Positions 17,943 to 26,644 of a DNA stretch of 64,000 bases are shown one piece after another (position 1 is the first letter of the stretch; each line of letters opens with the position of its first letter). The translations under genes and the position numbers were made by a program. The DNA comes from Limnohabitans sp. Its GTDB lineage: Bacteria > Pseudomonadota > Gammaproteobacteria > Burkholderiales > Burkholderiaceae_C. The stretch spans positions 248,001-312,000 of the forward strand of contig JAOATL010000015.1 in assembly GCA_030158125.1 (NCBI GenBank), read 5' to 3'. The notes beneath the pieces were generated by a model. The model was given only the letters and a program-made list of their open reading frames with translations, was not told the origin of the DNA and searched no databases.

Positions 17943-20358
17943 ATGAGGTGAATCTGCTGGTGGGCGCCAAGTCTTCGCGGAGATACTGGTAACGGGGGAT
18001 ATTGTCGCGCAATGTTTTCAGCGGGCTGGAGCCGACGCGTGCCAAACCCACAAATTCGAGTTGGAACAAAATTCGGCTGCGAGAGGTGCTGGTGGTACTT
18101 TGAAGTCGCTCGTACACAACGCGGCCCAGCCAGCAACCCGCGTCGTACTCAAAGCCCAGAAGGGTGTCGACCATTTTGCGATCTTTGAGGCTGAAGTTCA
18201 TCCGGCCTACGCTGTACCAGCGGTCTGCACCCAAGCCTTGGCCAGGGGCCCATGTTTGCCCCGGCGCGGTGTCCGCACTGCCAAAGGAGAAGTCGCGCAA
18301 AGGCCATTGCCAACCGAGGTCAATTTGCTCGCTTTGGTCACGCGTTAGGCGATAGGCTGTGTTGAACACGCGGTAAGGGCTGGGGTTGAAGCGCGTGGTG
18401 AGCGTGGTGCGGGTGGTGCGATGCGTTTGCGCGTCGAACTGCAAGGTGGAATCGAATGTCCAGCGGTTGTCCCATCGCAGTCCTGCGCCCAGCAAAATGT
18501 CGCTGAAACCCGATGCTACGGGCAGCTCGCCCGGTAACCTGACCCGTTGATCAGAAAAGCGATAGCGCTGGGCGATACCAAAGCGCGCCAACTCAGCGCC
18601 AGTGCCGGCATCAAACAAGCGGCTGTTGACGCCCAATGTGACCAAGTTGTTGTCGGCAATGCGATCTTGACCTACGTACGGATTCTCGGAATAGACCGTG
18701 GTGAGGTTGAAGTCTGTGGCGCCACTGTCGTAACTGGGCAGTTGGGTTTGGTCTTTGTACGGTGTTCTGACAAAAAACGCGCGCGGCTCGAGGGTTTGCC
18801 GCAGGCCTCGGCCAAAGAAAGATGCGTCGCGTTCGTAGACCAGCCCCGTGTCTAAGCTGAAGGTGGGTAACAAACGGTTGCTTTCAGATTGACCATTGGC
18901 CAAAGGCGTGTCCAATTGATAGCGCGTGCCGTGCAGTTGAATTTTGGGGATGACAAAACCCCAAGGCTTGAGCCAAGGGTGGCTGATTTGCGCTGCGGCA
19001 TAGCTGCGCTGGCCATTGCGCAAGATGGCACTGGTACCGCCGGGGATTTGGCTGTAATCGGCCTCAAAGCGCGTGGTGTCAGCGGTCAGTCCAACATCAA
19101 AACCCTGGACATCCCACTTGTTGTAACGCGCCACCACTTGTGGTGAACGGTCGTAGGGTGGGGTGATCGGGGAGCTGATGTCTTGCAGGGTTTGAAATTT
19201 CAAAACTTGCGTCATCAAGGTCCAGTCGCCTTGGCCCCAATACACGCTGCCAGAAGCGGGCAACAGCCGCTGTGTCAAAGACAAGCCAGCACGTGGAAAG
19301 TCACGCCAGTAGTTGTCGTCGCTGACACGGTTTAAATTCACATTCACACCCAAACGACCCAAAACGCTGTTGCCGGTGTCAATGCCGCCCAGGTGCTGCG
19401 CAGACAAGCCCCAGCGCGACTGTTGGCGCAGGGTGTCGTTGGGCATCATGTTGAGCCGAGCTTGCCCCTGACTGTCTGTTTCCAAATAACGAAACTCTGA
19501 ATCGAGCGCGACCCCCCGCTTGGTCATGACCGTGGTGGTCAAGGTGGCATCACGGTTGGGGGCAATGTTCCAGTAGTAAGGCGAAGAGACTTCGATGCCG
19601 CTGACCGTGTCAATGCCAATGAGGGGTGCCAGCAAGCCAGACTGCCTGTCGTTGTTCAAAGGAAAGGTCAGCGACGGGGCGGCCAAAATGGGCACATCTT
19701 TGAAGCGCAGTTGCAAGTCTTTGGCTTGAACGGTGTTGTCTTCTTCGTTGATCTGCAAGCTGGCCGCTTTAAGCACCCATTCTGGCAGCCAACTGGGTCC
19801 AGGAACGCGCGAGCACGTGGTGTATGTGGCGTTTCGAATCACGGCACGTTGCGCATCTAAGAATTCAATGTCAGTCGCTTGCCCATGGCCGCCGCCCTTG
19901 AGCAAGCGATAGGCGGGCTGTGAAAACGTGCCTTGAAACGAGTCTGCTTGCAGTGTTAAGGCGGTGCCTTCAAACACATTGCCTTCGCGGCTAATCTTCA
20001 CCTGCCCTTGTGCTTTGAGGGTGTCTTGCGTTTGGTCGTATTCAATGCGCTGGGCTCGGACTGTCAAACCTTGTTTTCGCAAGCTGGCGTCGCCTTCAAT
20101 GAGCAAGTCAAGGTCGGGCCGTGCTTGAAGACGCTGTCCTGAAACAAACAAAGGGGACTGTTTGCGCTCGATGTCGGAGATTCTTTCTGCCAAGCGGATG
20201 CTGTTTTTCAGAACCACACCAGAGGCTGCTGGCGCTGTTGGGGGCGGGGCCATGTGCCCCTTTTCTTGCGCGCCACTTGGCAATTGCCACAGCAATGCGC
20301 CCCACAAAGTCAGGGCTTGTGCAAGCTTTTGTTTCTGAAATGTGTGGGTGGTCTTCAA
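17935..20358 (-). CDS. lptD: LPS-assembly outer-membrane protein LptD
   Basis: 807 residues. LptD is the beta-barrel that inserts lipopolysaccharide into the outer leaflet together with LptE. The N-terminus (QKLAQALTLWGALLWQLPSGAQ) is a signal peptide. A periplasmic OstA/LptA-like domain follows (VRAQRIEYDQTQDTLKAQGQVKISREGNVFEGTALTL), then a long barrel rich in alternating aromatic strands. Cysteine positions (TTCSRVPG and DAGCWLGRVVY) correspond to the disulphide sites of the family. Reading back from residue 1, no ATG precedes an in-frame stop, so the TTG at 20358 is the only start that keeps the signal peptide. A four-codon ATG mini-frame ends exactly on that TTG. It heads the lptD-surA-rsmA operon. 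Confidence 0.94.
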   Translation of the reverse strand: MKTTHTFQKQKLAQALTLWGALLWQLPSGAQEKGHMAPPPTAPAASGVVLKNSIRLAERISDIERKQSPLFVSGQRLQARPDLDLLIEGDASLRKQGLTVRAQRIEYDQTQDTLKAQGQVKISREGNVFEGTALTLQADSFQGTFSQPAYRLLKGGGHGQATDIEFLDAQRAVIRNATYTTCSRVPGPSWLPEWVLKAASLQINEEDNTVQAKDLQLRFKDVPILAAPSLTFPLNNDRQSGLLAPLIGIDTVSGIEVSSPYYWNIAPNRDATLTTTVMTKRGVALDSEFRYLETDSQGQARLNMMPNDTLRQQSRWGLSAQHLGGIDTGNSVLGRLGVNVNLNRVSDDNYWRDFPRAGLSLTQRLLPASGSVYWGQGDWTLMTQVLKFQTLQDISSPITPPYDRSPQVVARYNKWDVQGFDVGLTADTTRFEADYSQIPGGTSAILRNGQRSYAAAQISHPWLKPWGFVIPKIQLHGTRYQLDTPLANGQSESNRLLPTFSLDTGLVYERDASFFGRGLRQTLEPRAFFVRTPYKDQTQLPSYDSGATDFNLTTVYSENPYVGQDRIADNNLVTLGVNSRLFDAGTGAELARFGIAQRYRFSDQRVRLPGELPVASGFSDILLGAGLRWDNRWTFDSTLQFDAQTHRTTRTTLTTRFNPSPYRVFNTAYRLTRDQSEQIDLGWQWPLRDFSFGSADTAPGQTWAPGQGLGADRWYSVGRMNFSLKDRKMVDTLLGFEYDAGCWLGRVVYERLQSTTSTSRSRILFQLEFVGLARVGSSPLKTLRDNIPRYQYLREDLAPTSRFTSYD

Positions 20359-20477
20359 AGGGCGGTCATCCGGTAGGACGGGTGTTTGTAGAATGGATTA
20401 TCCATGAGTGCCGCCCTTGTGCATCACGCAATGTGAACGGGCGCCATTTGCCGTCGATTTTTTACTGGAATGAGACC

Positions 20478-21566
20478 TTGAATTCGGATCAGACATCAAA
20501 CGCCCCTGTGACGTGGGCAGACCCTCAGCGTCAGTTGGCTTGCGAGGCGTGGCTTCAGTCCTTGGTTGCCACACGGGGTGTTTTGCCGCACACCCTGCGC
20601 ATTGCGTCTGCGGATGCCAGCTTTCGACGCTACTTAAGGGTTGACAGCCAGTCAGGCGCCAGCCTGATCGTGATGGACGCCCCGCCCGATAAAGAAAATT
20701 GCGAGCCTTTTGTCAAAGTGGCCAAGTTGATGCAAGCGGCCGGCTTGAAAGCGCCAGAGGTCTTGGCCTGGAACGCGCCACAAGGCTTCATGCTGCTCAC
20801 GGACTTGGGCGACAAGACCATGATGTCAGCCATCAATCCGCAAAACGCGCAGGCCAATCATGGTCTGTACATGCAAGCGGTCGATGCGTTGATCGCCTGG
20901 CAGCTGTCTTCTAAGCCGGGGCTCTTGCCGCTTTACGACCAGGCATTGCTTCAGCGCGAATTGAGCCTGTTCCCCGATTGGTACCTGTCGCAGCACCGCG
21001 GGCTGACTGTAGAAGGCAAGATGCGCAACACCTTGGACCATGCCTTTCAAATGGTGATCGCGCGCAATTTGGCCGCGCCATCGGTGTTCGTGCACCGAGA
21101 CTTCATGCCGCGCAATTTGATGATGCCCACAGGTTCAGATTTGGCTTTAGGTGTTTTGGATTTTCAAGATGCGGTTTATGGCCCGGTCACCTACGATGTG
21201 GCCAGCCTGATGCGCGATGCATTCCTCTCTTGGGAGGAAGACTTTGTGCTGGACGTCACCATTCGCTATTGGGAAAAAGCCCGCAAAGCCGGCCTGCTCG
21301 ATTTCGAAGATTGGCACCAAGACTTTGGCGCCTTTTACCGTGCGGTGGAGTGGATGGGCTTGCAGCGACACCTTAAAGTGGCGGGCATTTTCGCGCGCCT
21401 CACTTTGCGCGATGGCAAAGAAAAGTACTTGGCCGATGCGCCGCGTTTCATTGCCTACATTCGGGCCACAGCGTCTCGTTACATTGAACTCAAACCTTTG
21501 CTGCGTTTGATCGAAGAGGTCGAAGGCACCGACGGTGTCACAGGCTTTGCTTTTGGCCGAATGTAA
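20478..21566 (+). CDS. amgK: Aminoglycoside-phosphotransferase-family sugar kinase, AmgK-like
   Basis: About 362 residues if translation begins at the TTG at 20478 (LNSDQTSNAPVTWADP), which has GGAATGAG in front and gives the family's usual N-terminus. ATG starts lie only inside divergent lptD. The kinase fold is visible: SFRRYLRVD and SLIVMDAPPDKE in the N-lobe, LLTDLGD hinge, FVHRDFMPRNLMM with catalytic Asp and Asn, and LGVLDFQDAVYGPVTYDVASL with the metal-binding Asp. AmgK phosphorylates MurNAc and GlcNAc at the anomeric carbon, feeding MurU in peptidoglycan recycling. A murU-like gene at 9710 and the location beside lptD, as in Pseudomonas, support this call. A different small-molecule kinase is possible. 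Confidence 0.82.
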   Translation: MNSDQTSNAPVTWADPQRQLACEAWLQSLVATRGVLPHTLRIASADASFRRYLRVDSQSGASLIVMDAPPDKENCEPFVKVAKLMQAAGLKAPEVLAWNAPQGFMLLTDLGDKTMMSAINPQNAQANHGLYMQAVDALIAWQLSSKPGLLPLYDQALLQRELSLFPDWYLSQHRGLTVEGKMRNTLDHAFQMVIARNLAAPSVFVHRDFMPRNLMMPTGSDLALGVLDFQDAVYGPVTYDVASLMRDAFLSWEEDFVLDVTIRYWEKARKAGLLDFEDWHQDFGAFYRAVEWMGLQRHLKVAGIFARLTLRDGKEKYLADAPRFIAYIRATASRYIELKPLLRLIEEVEGTDGVTGFAFGRM

Positions 21567-21570
21567 AACC

Positions 21571-22326
21571 ATGTCTCAGTTGCCACGTTTTCATTGCCCT
21601 TCGGCCCTGCAACCAGGGGACGAACTCGATTTGCCTGCAGGCACCGCGCGGCATGTGCAAGTTCGCCGAATGCAGCCGGGTGATGAGATCACCTTGTTCA
21701 ATGGCGAGGGGGGTGAATGTGTGGCCACCATCACGCGCATGGGTCGCAGTGATGTGGGTGTGCGTGTCGTGCAACACATCGAAGTCGAGCGCGAATTGTC
21801 TGTTCGCATCCACCTGTGGGCCGGTATCACGGCCAACGAACGCATGGACTGGCTGCTTGAAAAAGCCACCGAATTGGGCGCCAACACGCTCTTGCCCATC
21901 ACCGCCGAAAGAAGTGTCCTGAAGCTCAAGGGTGAGCGTGCAGACAAAAAACTTGCCCACTGGCAGGCCATTGCTGTGGCATCCAGTGAGCAATGCGGTC
22001 GCAATCGCGTTTTGCAGGTGGCGTCGCCACTCACTTTGACACAGGCCATTGCCGCTTCGCCCCACCCAGCACCGAGCACCCGTTGGATTTTGTCATTGGC
22101 CAATGGCACCCAAAGTTTGCAAGAAGCCCTGCGTGCTTTGCCGCCCACTGAGGGCGCTTCAGCGCAAGAAATCGTGCTCTTAAGTGGTCCCGAGGGCGGA
22201 CTCAGTCCAGCGGAAGAAGCAGAAGCCTTGGCTGCCGGCTTCTTGCCTGTGAGTTTGGGTCAACGGGTCTTGCGAGCCGAAACCGCACCTGTCGCCGTTT
22301 TGTCTGCTGTGGGCTTGCTGATCTAG
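21571..22326 (+). CDS. rsmE: 16S rRNA (uracil1498-N3)-methyltransferase
   Basis: 251 residues from the ATG at 21571, four bases after the amgK stop. A longer in-frame start would overlap amgK by 32 bases. RsmE is a SPOUT-family enzyme that methylates U1498 in the decoding centre. The N-terminal PUA-like domain contains GTARHVQVRRMQPGDEITLFNG. The knotted methyltransferase domain ends with VLLSGPEGGLSPAEEAEAL and VSLGQRVLRAETAPVAVLSAVGLL, the SAM-binding trefoil-knot signature. NERMDWLLEKATELGANTLLPITAERSV is also characteristic. It is probably co-transcribed with amgK and perhaps the MFS gene 14 bases downstream. Confidence 0.95.
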   Translation: MSQLPRFHCPSALQPGDELDLPAGTARHVQVRRMQPGDEITLFNGEGGECVATITRMGRSDVGVRVVQHIEVERELSVRIHLWAGITANERMDWLLEKATELGANTLLPITAERSVLKLKGERADKKLAHWQAIAVASSEQCGRNRVLQVASPLTLTQAIAASPHPAPSTRWILSLANGTQSLQEALRALPPTEGASAQEIVLLSGPEGGLSPAEEAEALAAGFLPVSLGQRVLRAETAPVAVLSAVGLLI

Positions 22327-22340
22327 ATACACTCGGGTGT

Positions 22341-23507
22341 ATGAACCCAAATCTGTTTTTATTGGCCTTGTGCCAAGGTCTGTTCCTGACCAACAACGTG
22401 ACCTTCATCGCCATCAATGGCTTGGTGGGCTTGAGTCTGGCGCCGGTGGGGTGGATGGCCACTTTGCCAGTCATGGGCTATGTGGTGGGCGGCGCGCTGT
22501 CAACAGGCTTGGTGGCCAAGTCGCAAGCCAAATGGGGACGTCGAGTGTCCTTTCAGTTGGGGCTGCTGGTGGGCTTGTTGTCTGCGATCTTGTGCGCCTA
22601 TGCCGCCTACACCCAAAACTTTGCGTTGTTAACCGTGGCCACGTTGGTGGCGGGTTATTACAGTGCCAATGGCCAGCTCTATCGCTTTGCGGCTGCAGAA
22701 CTGGCCGAGGCTTCATTTCGCGAGAAGGCCGTATCGTGGGTCATGGCCGGAGGTTTGATTGGTGCCATCTTGGGGCCTAACCTGGCCTCCAAAAGCAAAG
22801 GCTGGTTTGAGACACCGTTCATGGGCGCCTATGTGGCGCTCACGGTGGTGGCTGTCTTGGGCATGGTGCTGATGCACTTTGTCAAGTTTCCCCCCGTTGT
22901 TGAAAAAGCCAAAGGCAGCTCGGAAGGTCGGCCTTTGGCTGAAATCGTGAAGCAACCTGTGTTCATCGTGGCCGCGGTCTCGGCCGCCATGAGTTATGGC
23001 GTGATGAACTTGTTGATGGCCGCCACCCCCTTGGCCATGCAAGTGTGTGGTTATCAGTTCAGTGATGCGGCACTGGTGCTGGAATGGCACGTGATTGGCA
23101 TGTTTGCGCCGGGCTTCTTCACGGGCCACCTGATTAAAAAATTTGGCACCGTGCAAATCATGGCAGTGGGCGTGCTGTTGAATTTTGTGTGCATCGCCGT
23201 GGCGCTGTCGGGCACCGACCTCAACCAATTCCTGGTGGCCTTGTTCTTGTTGGGTGTGGGTTGGAACTTTGTGTTCACGGGCAGCACCACTTTGTCGATG
23301 AACGCTTGGCGCCCTGAAGAGAAAGACCGTGGTCAAGCTGCGATCAACTTCTGCGTGTTTGCCACCATGGCCTTCACTTCATTTGCTTCAGGCGCGCTGG
23401 TGACCACGCAAGGCTGGACGTGGTTGAACTACGGCTCCTTGGTGCCAGTGATGCTGATTGCACTGTCGCTGGCTTGGCTGGTATGGCGCCGAAAAAAACC
23501 GCTGTAA
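22341..23507 (+). CDS. Major facilitator superfamily transporter
   Basis: 388 residues with about twelve hydrophobic segments and the short cytoplasmic loop motif KSQAKWGRRVSF after helix 2, typical of MFS carriers. Helix pairs such as LGLLVGLLSAILCAYAAYT and VVAVLGMVLMHFVKF are easily seen. The middle loop carries EKAKGSSEGRPLAEIVKQP. A substrate cannot be read from the sequence. It is close behind rsmE (14 bases), and it is convergent with the M20 peptidase and the threonate genes, so it need not belong to that pathway. The end converges on a shared hairpin terminator. Confidence 0.85.
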   Translation: MNPNLFLLALCQGLFLTNNVTFIAINGLVGLSLAPVGWMATLPVMGYVVGGALSTGLVAKSQAKWGRRVSFQLGLLVGLLSAILCAYAAYTQNFALLTVATLVAGYYSANGQLYRFAAAELAEASFREKAVSWVMAGGLIGAILGPNLASKSKGWFETPFMGAYVALTVVAVLGMVLMHFVKFPPVVEKAKGSSEGRPLAEIVKQPVFIVAAVSAAMSYGVMNLLMAATPLAMQVCGYQFSDAALVLEWHVIGMFAPGFFTGHLIKKFGTVQIMAVGVLLNFVCIAVALSGTDLNQFLVALFLLGVGWNFVFTGSTTLSMNAWRPEEKDRGQAAINFCVFATMAFTSFASGALVTTQGWTWLNYGSLVPVMLIALSLAWLVWRRKKPL

Positions 23508-23520
23508 CCCAATTGTGAAA

Positions 23521-23544
23521 CCCCATCGCACAGTGGCGAAGGGG
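23521..23544. terminator. Hairpin between convergent MFS and M20 genes
   Basis: CCCC-A-TCGC and GCGA-A-GGGG pair around ACAGTG with a single A-A mismatch. It lies between two convergent stop codons, 14 bases after one and 11 before the other. T-runs are weak, so termination strength is uncertain. Confidence 0.6.
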
Positions 23545-23554
23545 CTTCAGAATA

Positions 23555-25036
23555 TCAGGGCAGCGATGCCATCACCTCGGCCACAGAGGCCGTGAGTTTT
23601 TTGGCATAGGGTACATGCAAGAACTCGTTGGGGCCGTGGGCATTGCTCTTGGGTCCTAACACACCACACACCATCATTTGTGCTTTAGGGAAACCTTGGC
23701 TGAGCATGCTCATCAAGGGAATGGTGCCGCCTTGCCCGATGTAACCCACCGATGCGCCAAAGTGCGATTGGCTGGCAGTTTGCAGTGCCTTCTCGAACCA
23801 AGGTGTACTGCTGGGTGCGTTCCAACCAGTGGCGCCACCATTGGATTCAAACGTGACACGTGCTTGATACGGTGCGTTGTCTTCCAGCAAGGTTTTCATT
23901 TCTGCCACAGCAGAGGCTGCGTCCACCAAGGGTGGCAAACGCAAACTGAGCTTGAAGGCTGTGTAGGGGCGCAATACATTGCCGGCATTTTCCAAAGAAG
24001 GGAAACCTTCAGCACCTGTCACGCTCAGTGTGGGCGTCCAAGTGCGGTTGAGCAAAGCTTGCAAGGGGTCTGTGGTGGTGGGCAGTGCAAAGGTGGTGGC
24101 GCCACCGCAGTCGTAGTGTGCCCAAGGAAACCGTTTGTAAACCTCTTCGCCCAAGATGCCGGCGGTGGCTTTGGCTTGTGCCAAACGGTCGGCGGGCACT
24201 TCGCAGTGAAAACTGGCGGGCAATAAGCGCCCCGACTTGCTGTCTTCCAAGCGGTCAAGCACTTGGCGCATGATGCGGAAACTGGACGGCACCAAGCCAG
24301 ATGCGTCGCCTGAGTGAATGCCCTCAGTCAAGATTTCAACTTTCAAGGTGCCACTGGCCATGCCGCGCAAGCTGGTGGTGAGCCAAAGTTGGTCATAGTT
24401 GCCAGCGCCGCTGTCTAGGCAAATGACCAAACCCACATCACCCAAACGAGGACGCAAGCTGTCGATGTAGGGCAACAAATCGTAAGAGCCTGACTCTTCG
24501 CAGGTTTCAATCAAACCCACAATGCGCGGGTGCGGCGTGTTCTGATTTTTGAGCGCTTGCACCGCGGCAATGCTGGCGTAGGCAGCGTAGCCATCATCGG
24601 CGCCGCCGCGGCCATACAACTTGCCTTCTTCGTACTTGGGTGTCCAAGGGCCAAGGTCGTTGCGCCACCCGCTGAACTCGGGTTGCTTGTCAAGGTGGCC
24701 GTACATCAACACGGTTTGGCCAGAGCCTTCAGATTGGGCGCGCGTGGCGGGAATGTCGAAGTACAGAACAGGCGTGCGGCCTGGTAAACGAATGATTTCC
24801 AAGGTGAGTCCGGCCACCTTCTGCGCTTCAATCCATTGTGCCGTTTGACGCAGCACGGTGTCGAGGTAGCCATTGGCTTCCCAGTTGCTGTCAAAGGACG
24901 GTGACTTGGCAGGAATCTCAATGTACTGCGTGAGTTCTTTGAGAATTGTGGTGTCCCAAGCTTGCGTCACATCGCGCAGCGCCGTTTCGGCATTCAGTAA
25001 ACCAGCCGGCATTTCTTTGTGAAGAGGTGCGTTCAT
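23555..25036 (-). CDS. M20-family metallopeptidase
   Basis: 493 residues from the ATG at 25036, which has GGAG six bases upstream; the TTG at 25048 would swallow that ribosome site. The fold is that of dizinc M20 peptidases: VLMYGHLDKQPE carries the first metal His and the Asp two residues on, LYGRGGADDGYA the bridging Asp, ETCEESGSYDL the catalytic Glu pair, and a lid domain sits in the middle (SGDASGLVPSSFRIMRQVLDRLED). HGPNEFLHV near the end supplies the last His ligand. Members cut dipeptides or N-acyl amino acids. The substrate is not apparent. It follows otnI by 16 bases and may be the last gene of the threonate operon. Confidence 0.88.
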   Translation of the reverse strand: MNAPLHKEMPAGLLNAETALRDVTQAWDTTILKELTQYIEIPAKSPSFDSNWEANGYLDTVLRQTAQWIEAQKVAGLTLEIIRLPGRTPVLYFDIPATRAQSEGSGQTVLMYGHLDKQPEFSGWRNDLGPWTPKYEEGKLYGRGGADDGYAAYASIAAVQALKNQNTPHPRIVGLIETCEESGSYDLLPYIDSLRPRLGDVGLVICLDSGAGNYDQLWLTTSLRGMASGTLKVEILTEGIHSGDASGLVPSSFRIMRQVLDRLEDSKSGRLLPASFHCEVPADRLAQAKATAGILGEEVYKRFPWAHYDCGGATTFALPTTTDPLQALLNRTWTPTLSVTGAEGFPSLENAGNVLRPYTAFKLSLRLPPLVDAASAVAEMKTLLEDNAPYQARVTFESNGGATGWNAPSSTPWFEKALQTASQSHFGASVGYIGQGGTIPLMSMLSQGFPKAQMMVCGVLGPKSNAHGPNEFLHVPYAKKLTASVAEVMASLP

Positions 25037-25052
25037 GTAGGACTCCAAAAAT

Positions 25053-25883
25053 TCAAACAGATTTCAGCCAAGACAAACCGCGCGAGGTGCCACCACCGGT
25101 GGTGTCTGCGGGCACGTACTCGCAGCCAATCCAACCTTGCCAGCCACATTCTGCCGACAGACGGTCAATCAGGTCAAACAAGTACGGCCAATTCAATTCA
25201 CCGGTGCCGGGTTCGTGGCGCAAGGGCACATCGGCAATTTGAAAGTGACCCACCTTGCCCGTGGGCAAGTAGCGCTCAATTTTGGTGGTGACATCGCCTT
25301 CCACGATTTGGCAGTGGAACAAATCCATCTGCACTTTCAGATTGGGCTGGTTCACCTCGGCCAAGATCTCGTGCGCATGGTCTTGGCGGTTGACAAAAAA
25401 TCCGGGAATGCCGCGCTGGTTGATGGGTTCAAGCAGCACATCCAGGCCGGCACTTTGCGCTTCTTGGCAAGCCCACTTCAAATTGGCCACCAATGTTTTT
25501 TGTGCTTGCTCGCGCGACACGCCGGCCGGCAGGACCCCGGCCATGGAATGTATGCGGGGGCAATTGAGGACTTCTGCGTAACGCAGGGCGCGGTGCACCC
25601 CTGCTTTGTATTCTGATTCTCGACCTGGGATACAAGCCGTGCCGCGATCACCGCGGTCCCACGCACTCAAGGTTGTGGCATCGTCGCTGCCGCCGGGGGG
25701 CATGTTGAACAAGACTTGTTGCAAACCGTTGCCTTTGAGTCGTGCGGCCAGTTCTTCGGCGGCATAGGCGTAGGGGAACAAATATTCGACCGCCTTGAAG
25801 CCATCTTTGGCCGCCGCTTCGAATCGATCTAAGAAATCCATGTCGGGGTACATCATGGACAGGTTGGCGGCAAATTGAGGCAT
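25053..25883 (-). CDS. otnI: 2-oxo-tetronate isomerase
   Basis: 276 residues of the hydroxypyruvate-isomerase family, a TIM barrel. MPQFAANLSMMYPDMDFLDRF is the typical N-terminus. FKAVEYLFPY contributes the first Glu, VLLEPINQRGIPGFFV the catalytic Glu of the metal site, and QMDLFHCQIVEGD and HFQIADVPLRHEPGTGELNW further metal ligands. The last Glu lies near GCEYVPADTTGGG. Old annotations call such proteins hydroxypyruvate isomerase. Here the company of ltnD, otnK and otnC points to OtnI, which converts 2-oxo-tetronate to 3-oxo-tetronate. The gene lies 71 bases after otnC in the same direction. Confidence 0.9.
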   Translation of the reverse strand: MPQFAANLSMMYPDMDFLDRFEAAAKDGFKAVEYLFPYAYAAEELAARLKGNGLQQVLFNMPPGGSDDATTLSAWDRGDRGTACIPGRESEYKAGVHRALRYAEVLNCPRIHSMAGVLPAGVSREQAQKTLVANLKWACQEAQSAGLDVLLEPINQRGIPGFFVNRQDHAHEILAEVNQPNLKVQMDLFHCQIVEGDVTTKIERYLPTGKVGHFQIADVPLRHEPGTGELNWPYLFDLIDRLSAECGWQGWIGCEYVPADTTGGGTSRGLSWLKSV

Positions 25884-25954
25884 GGTGTGCTTTCAAGAAA
25901 ATTGTCGGTGTCAGATGGCGCGGCGTTTCCGCAATGTGTGGTTTCAGTGCAAGT

Positions 25955-26644
25955 TCACCAAGCCGCGCCAAAATTCTGACGCAATTCTTCGATCTGCGCA
26001 TCCGATAAATTTTCGGGCAGATGAGGTGCCAGGTTTTGAACCAGCTTGGCGGTTTCTTCCAACTCTTCCAGCGTGGCCATGGCCTGCGTTAAATCCTGAT
26101 GCCACACATTAGGACCCAAGCGCGACAACATGACTGCGCGAATGGGCGTGTCCACTTTCGCATAGTGAAGAATGGCATCGGCCACAGCATCGGCGGCCAA
26201 CACATCGCCAGGACGGAAATAAGGAATCAGGGGCACATGGCCGACCTTCATCACAAAGTAAGGCGTGATGGGGGGCAACAACTCAGGTCCTTTGGCACGC
26301 AAGCTCACACCCACGCAATGCGTGCTGTGGGTGTGAATGACACAGCGCGCAGGCCAACTGCCCGCTGCGTGATCGGAGGCTTCATAAATTTTGCGATGCA
26401 GGGCAATGGTTTTGCTGGCGCGTTTGCCACTCAGTTGGTGGCCTTCGTGATCGAGCAGCGCCAAATCTGCAGGATCTAAAAAACCCAAGCAGGCATCGGT
26501 GGGGGTGATTAAAAAACCGTGGTCCAAACGCACGCTGATGTTGCCAGCCGTGGCATGGACATAACCGCGCTGAAACAGGCTTTCACCCACACGGCATATT
26601 TCTTCGCGTGCTTTGGCTTCGCTCATGTTCACAGCGGCCGTCAT
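25955..26644 (-). CDS. otnC: 3-oxo-tetronate 4-phosphate decarboxylase (class II aldolase fold)
   Basis: 229 residues from the ATG at 26644, which overlaps the otnK stop as ATGA; an internal ATG at 26626 is a second possibility. Class II aldolase/adducin features are visible: GYVHATAGNISVRL, LITPTDACLGFLDPADLALLD, and the metal histidines in VIHTHSTHCVGVSL (HTH). VGHVPLIPYFRPGD follows. Members act on phosphorylated sugars. With otnK upstream and otnI downstream the assignment is OtnC, which decarboxylates 3-oxo-tetronate 4-phosphate to dihydroxyacetone phosphate and CO2. Fuculose-phosphate aldolase, a common annotation for this fold, is less likely in this context. Confidence 0.9.
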   Translation of the reverse strand: MTAAVNMSEAKAREEICRVGESLFQRGYVHATAGNISVRLDHGFLITPTDACLGFLDPADLALLDHEGHQLSGKRASKTIALHRKIYEASDHAAGSWPARCVIHTHSTHCVGVSLRAKGPELLPPITPYFVMKVGHVPLIPYFRPGDVLAADAVADAILHYAKVDTPIRAVMLSRLGPNVWHQDLTQAMATLEELEETAKLVQNLAPHLPENLSDAQIEELRQNFGAAW

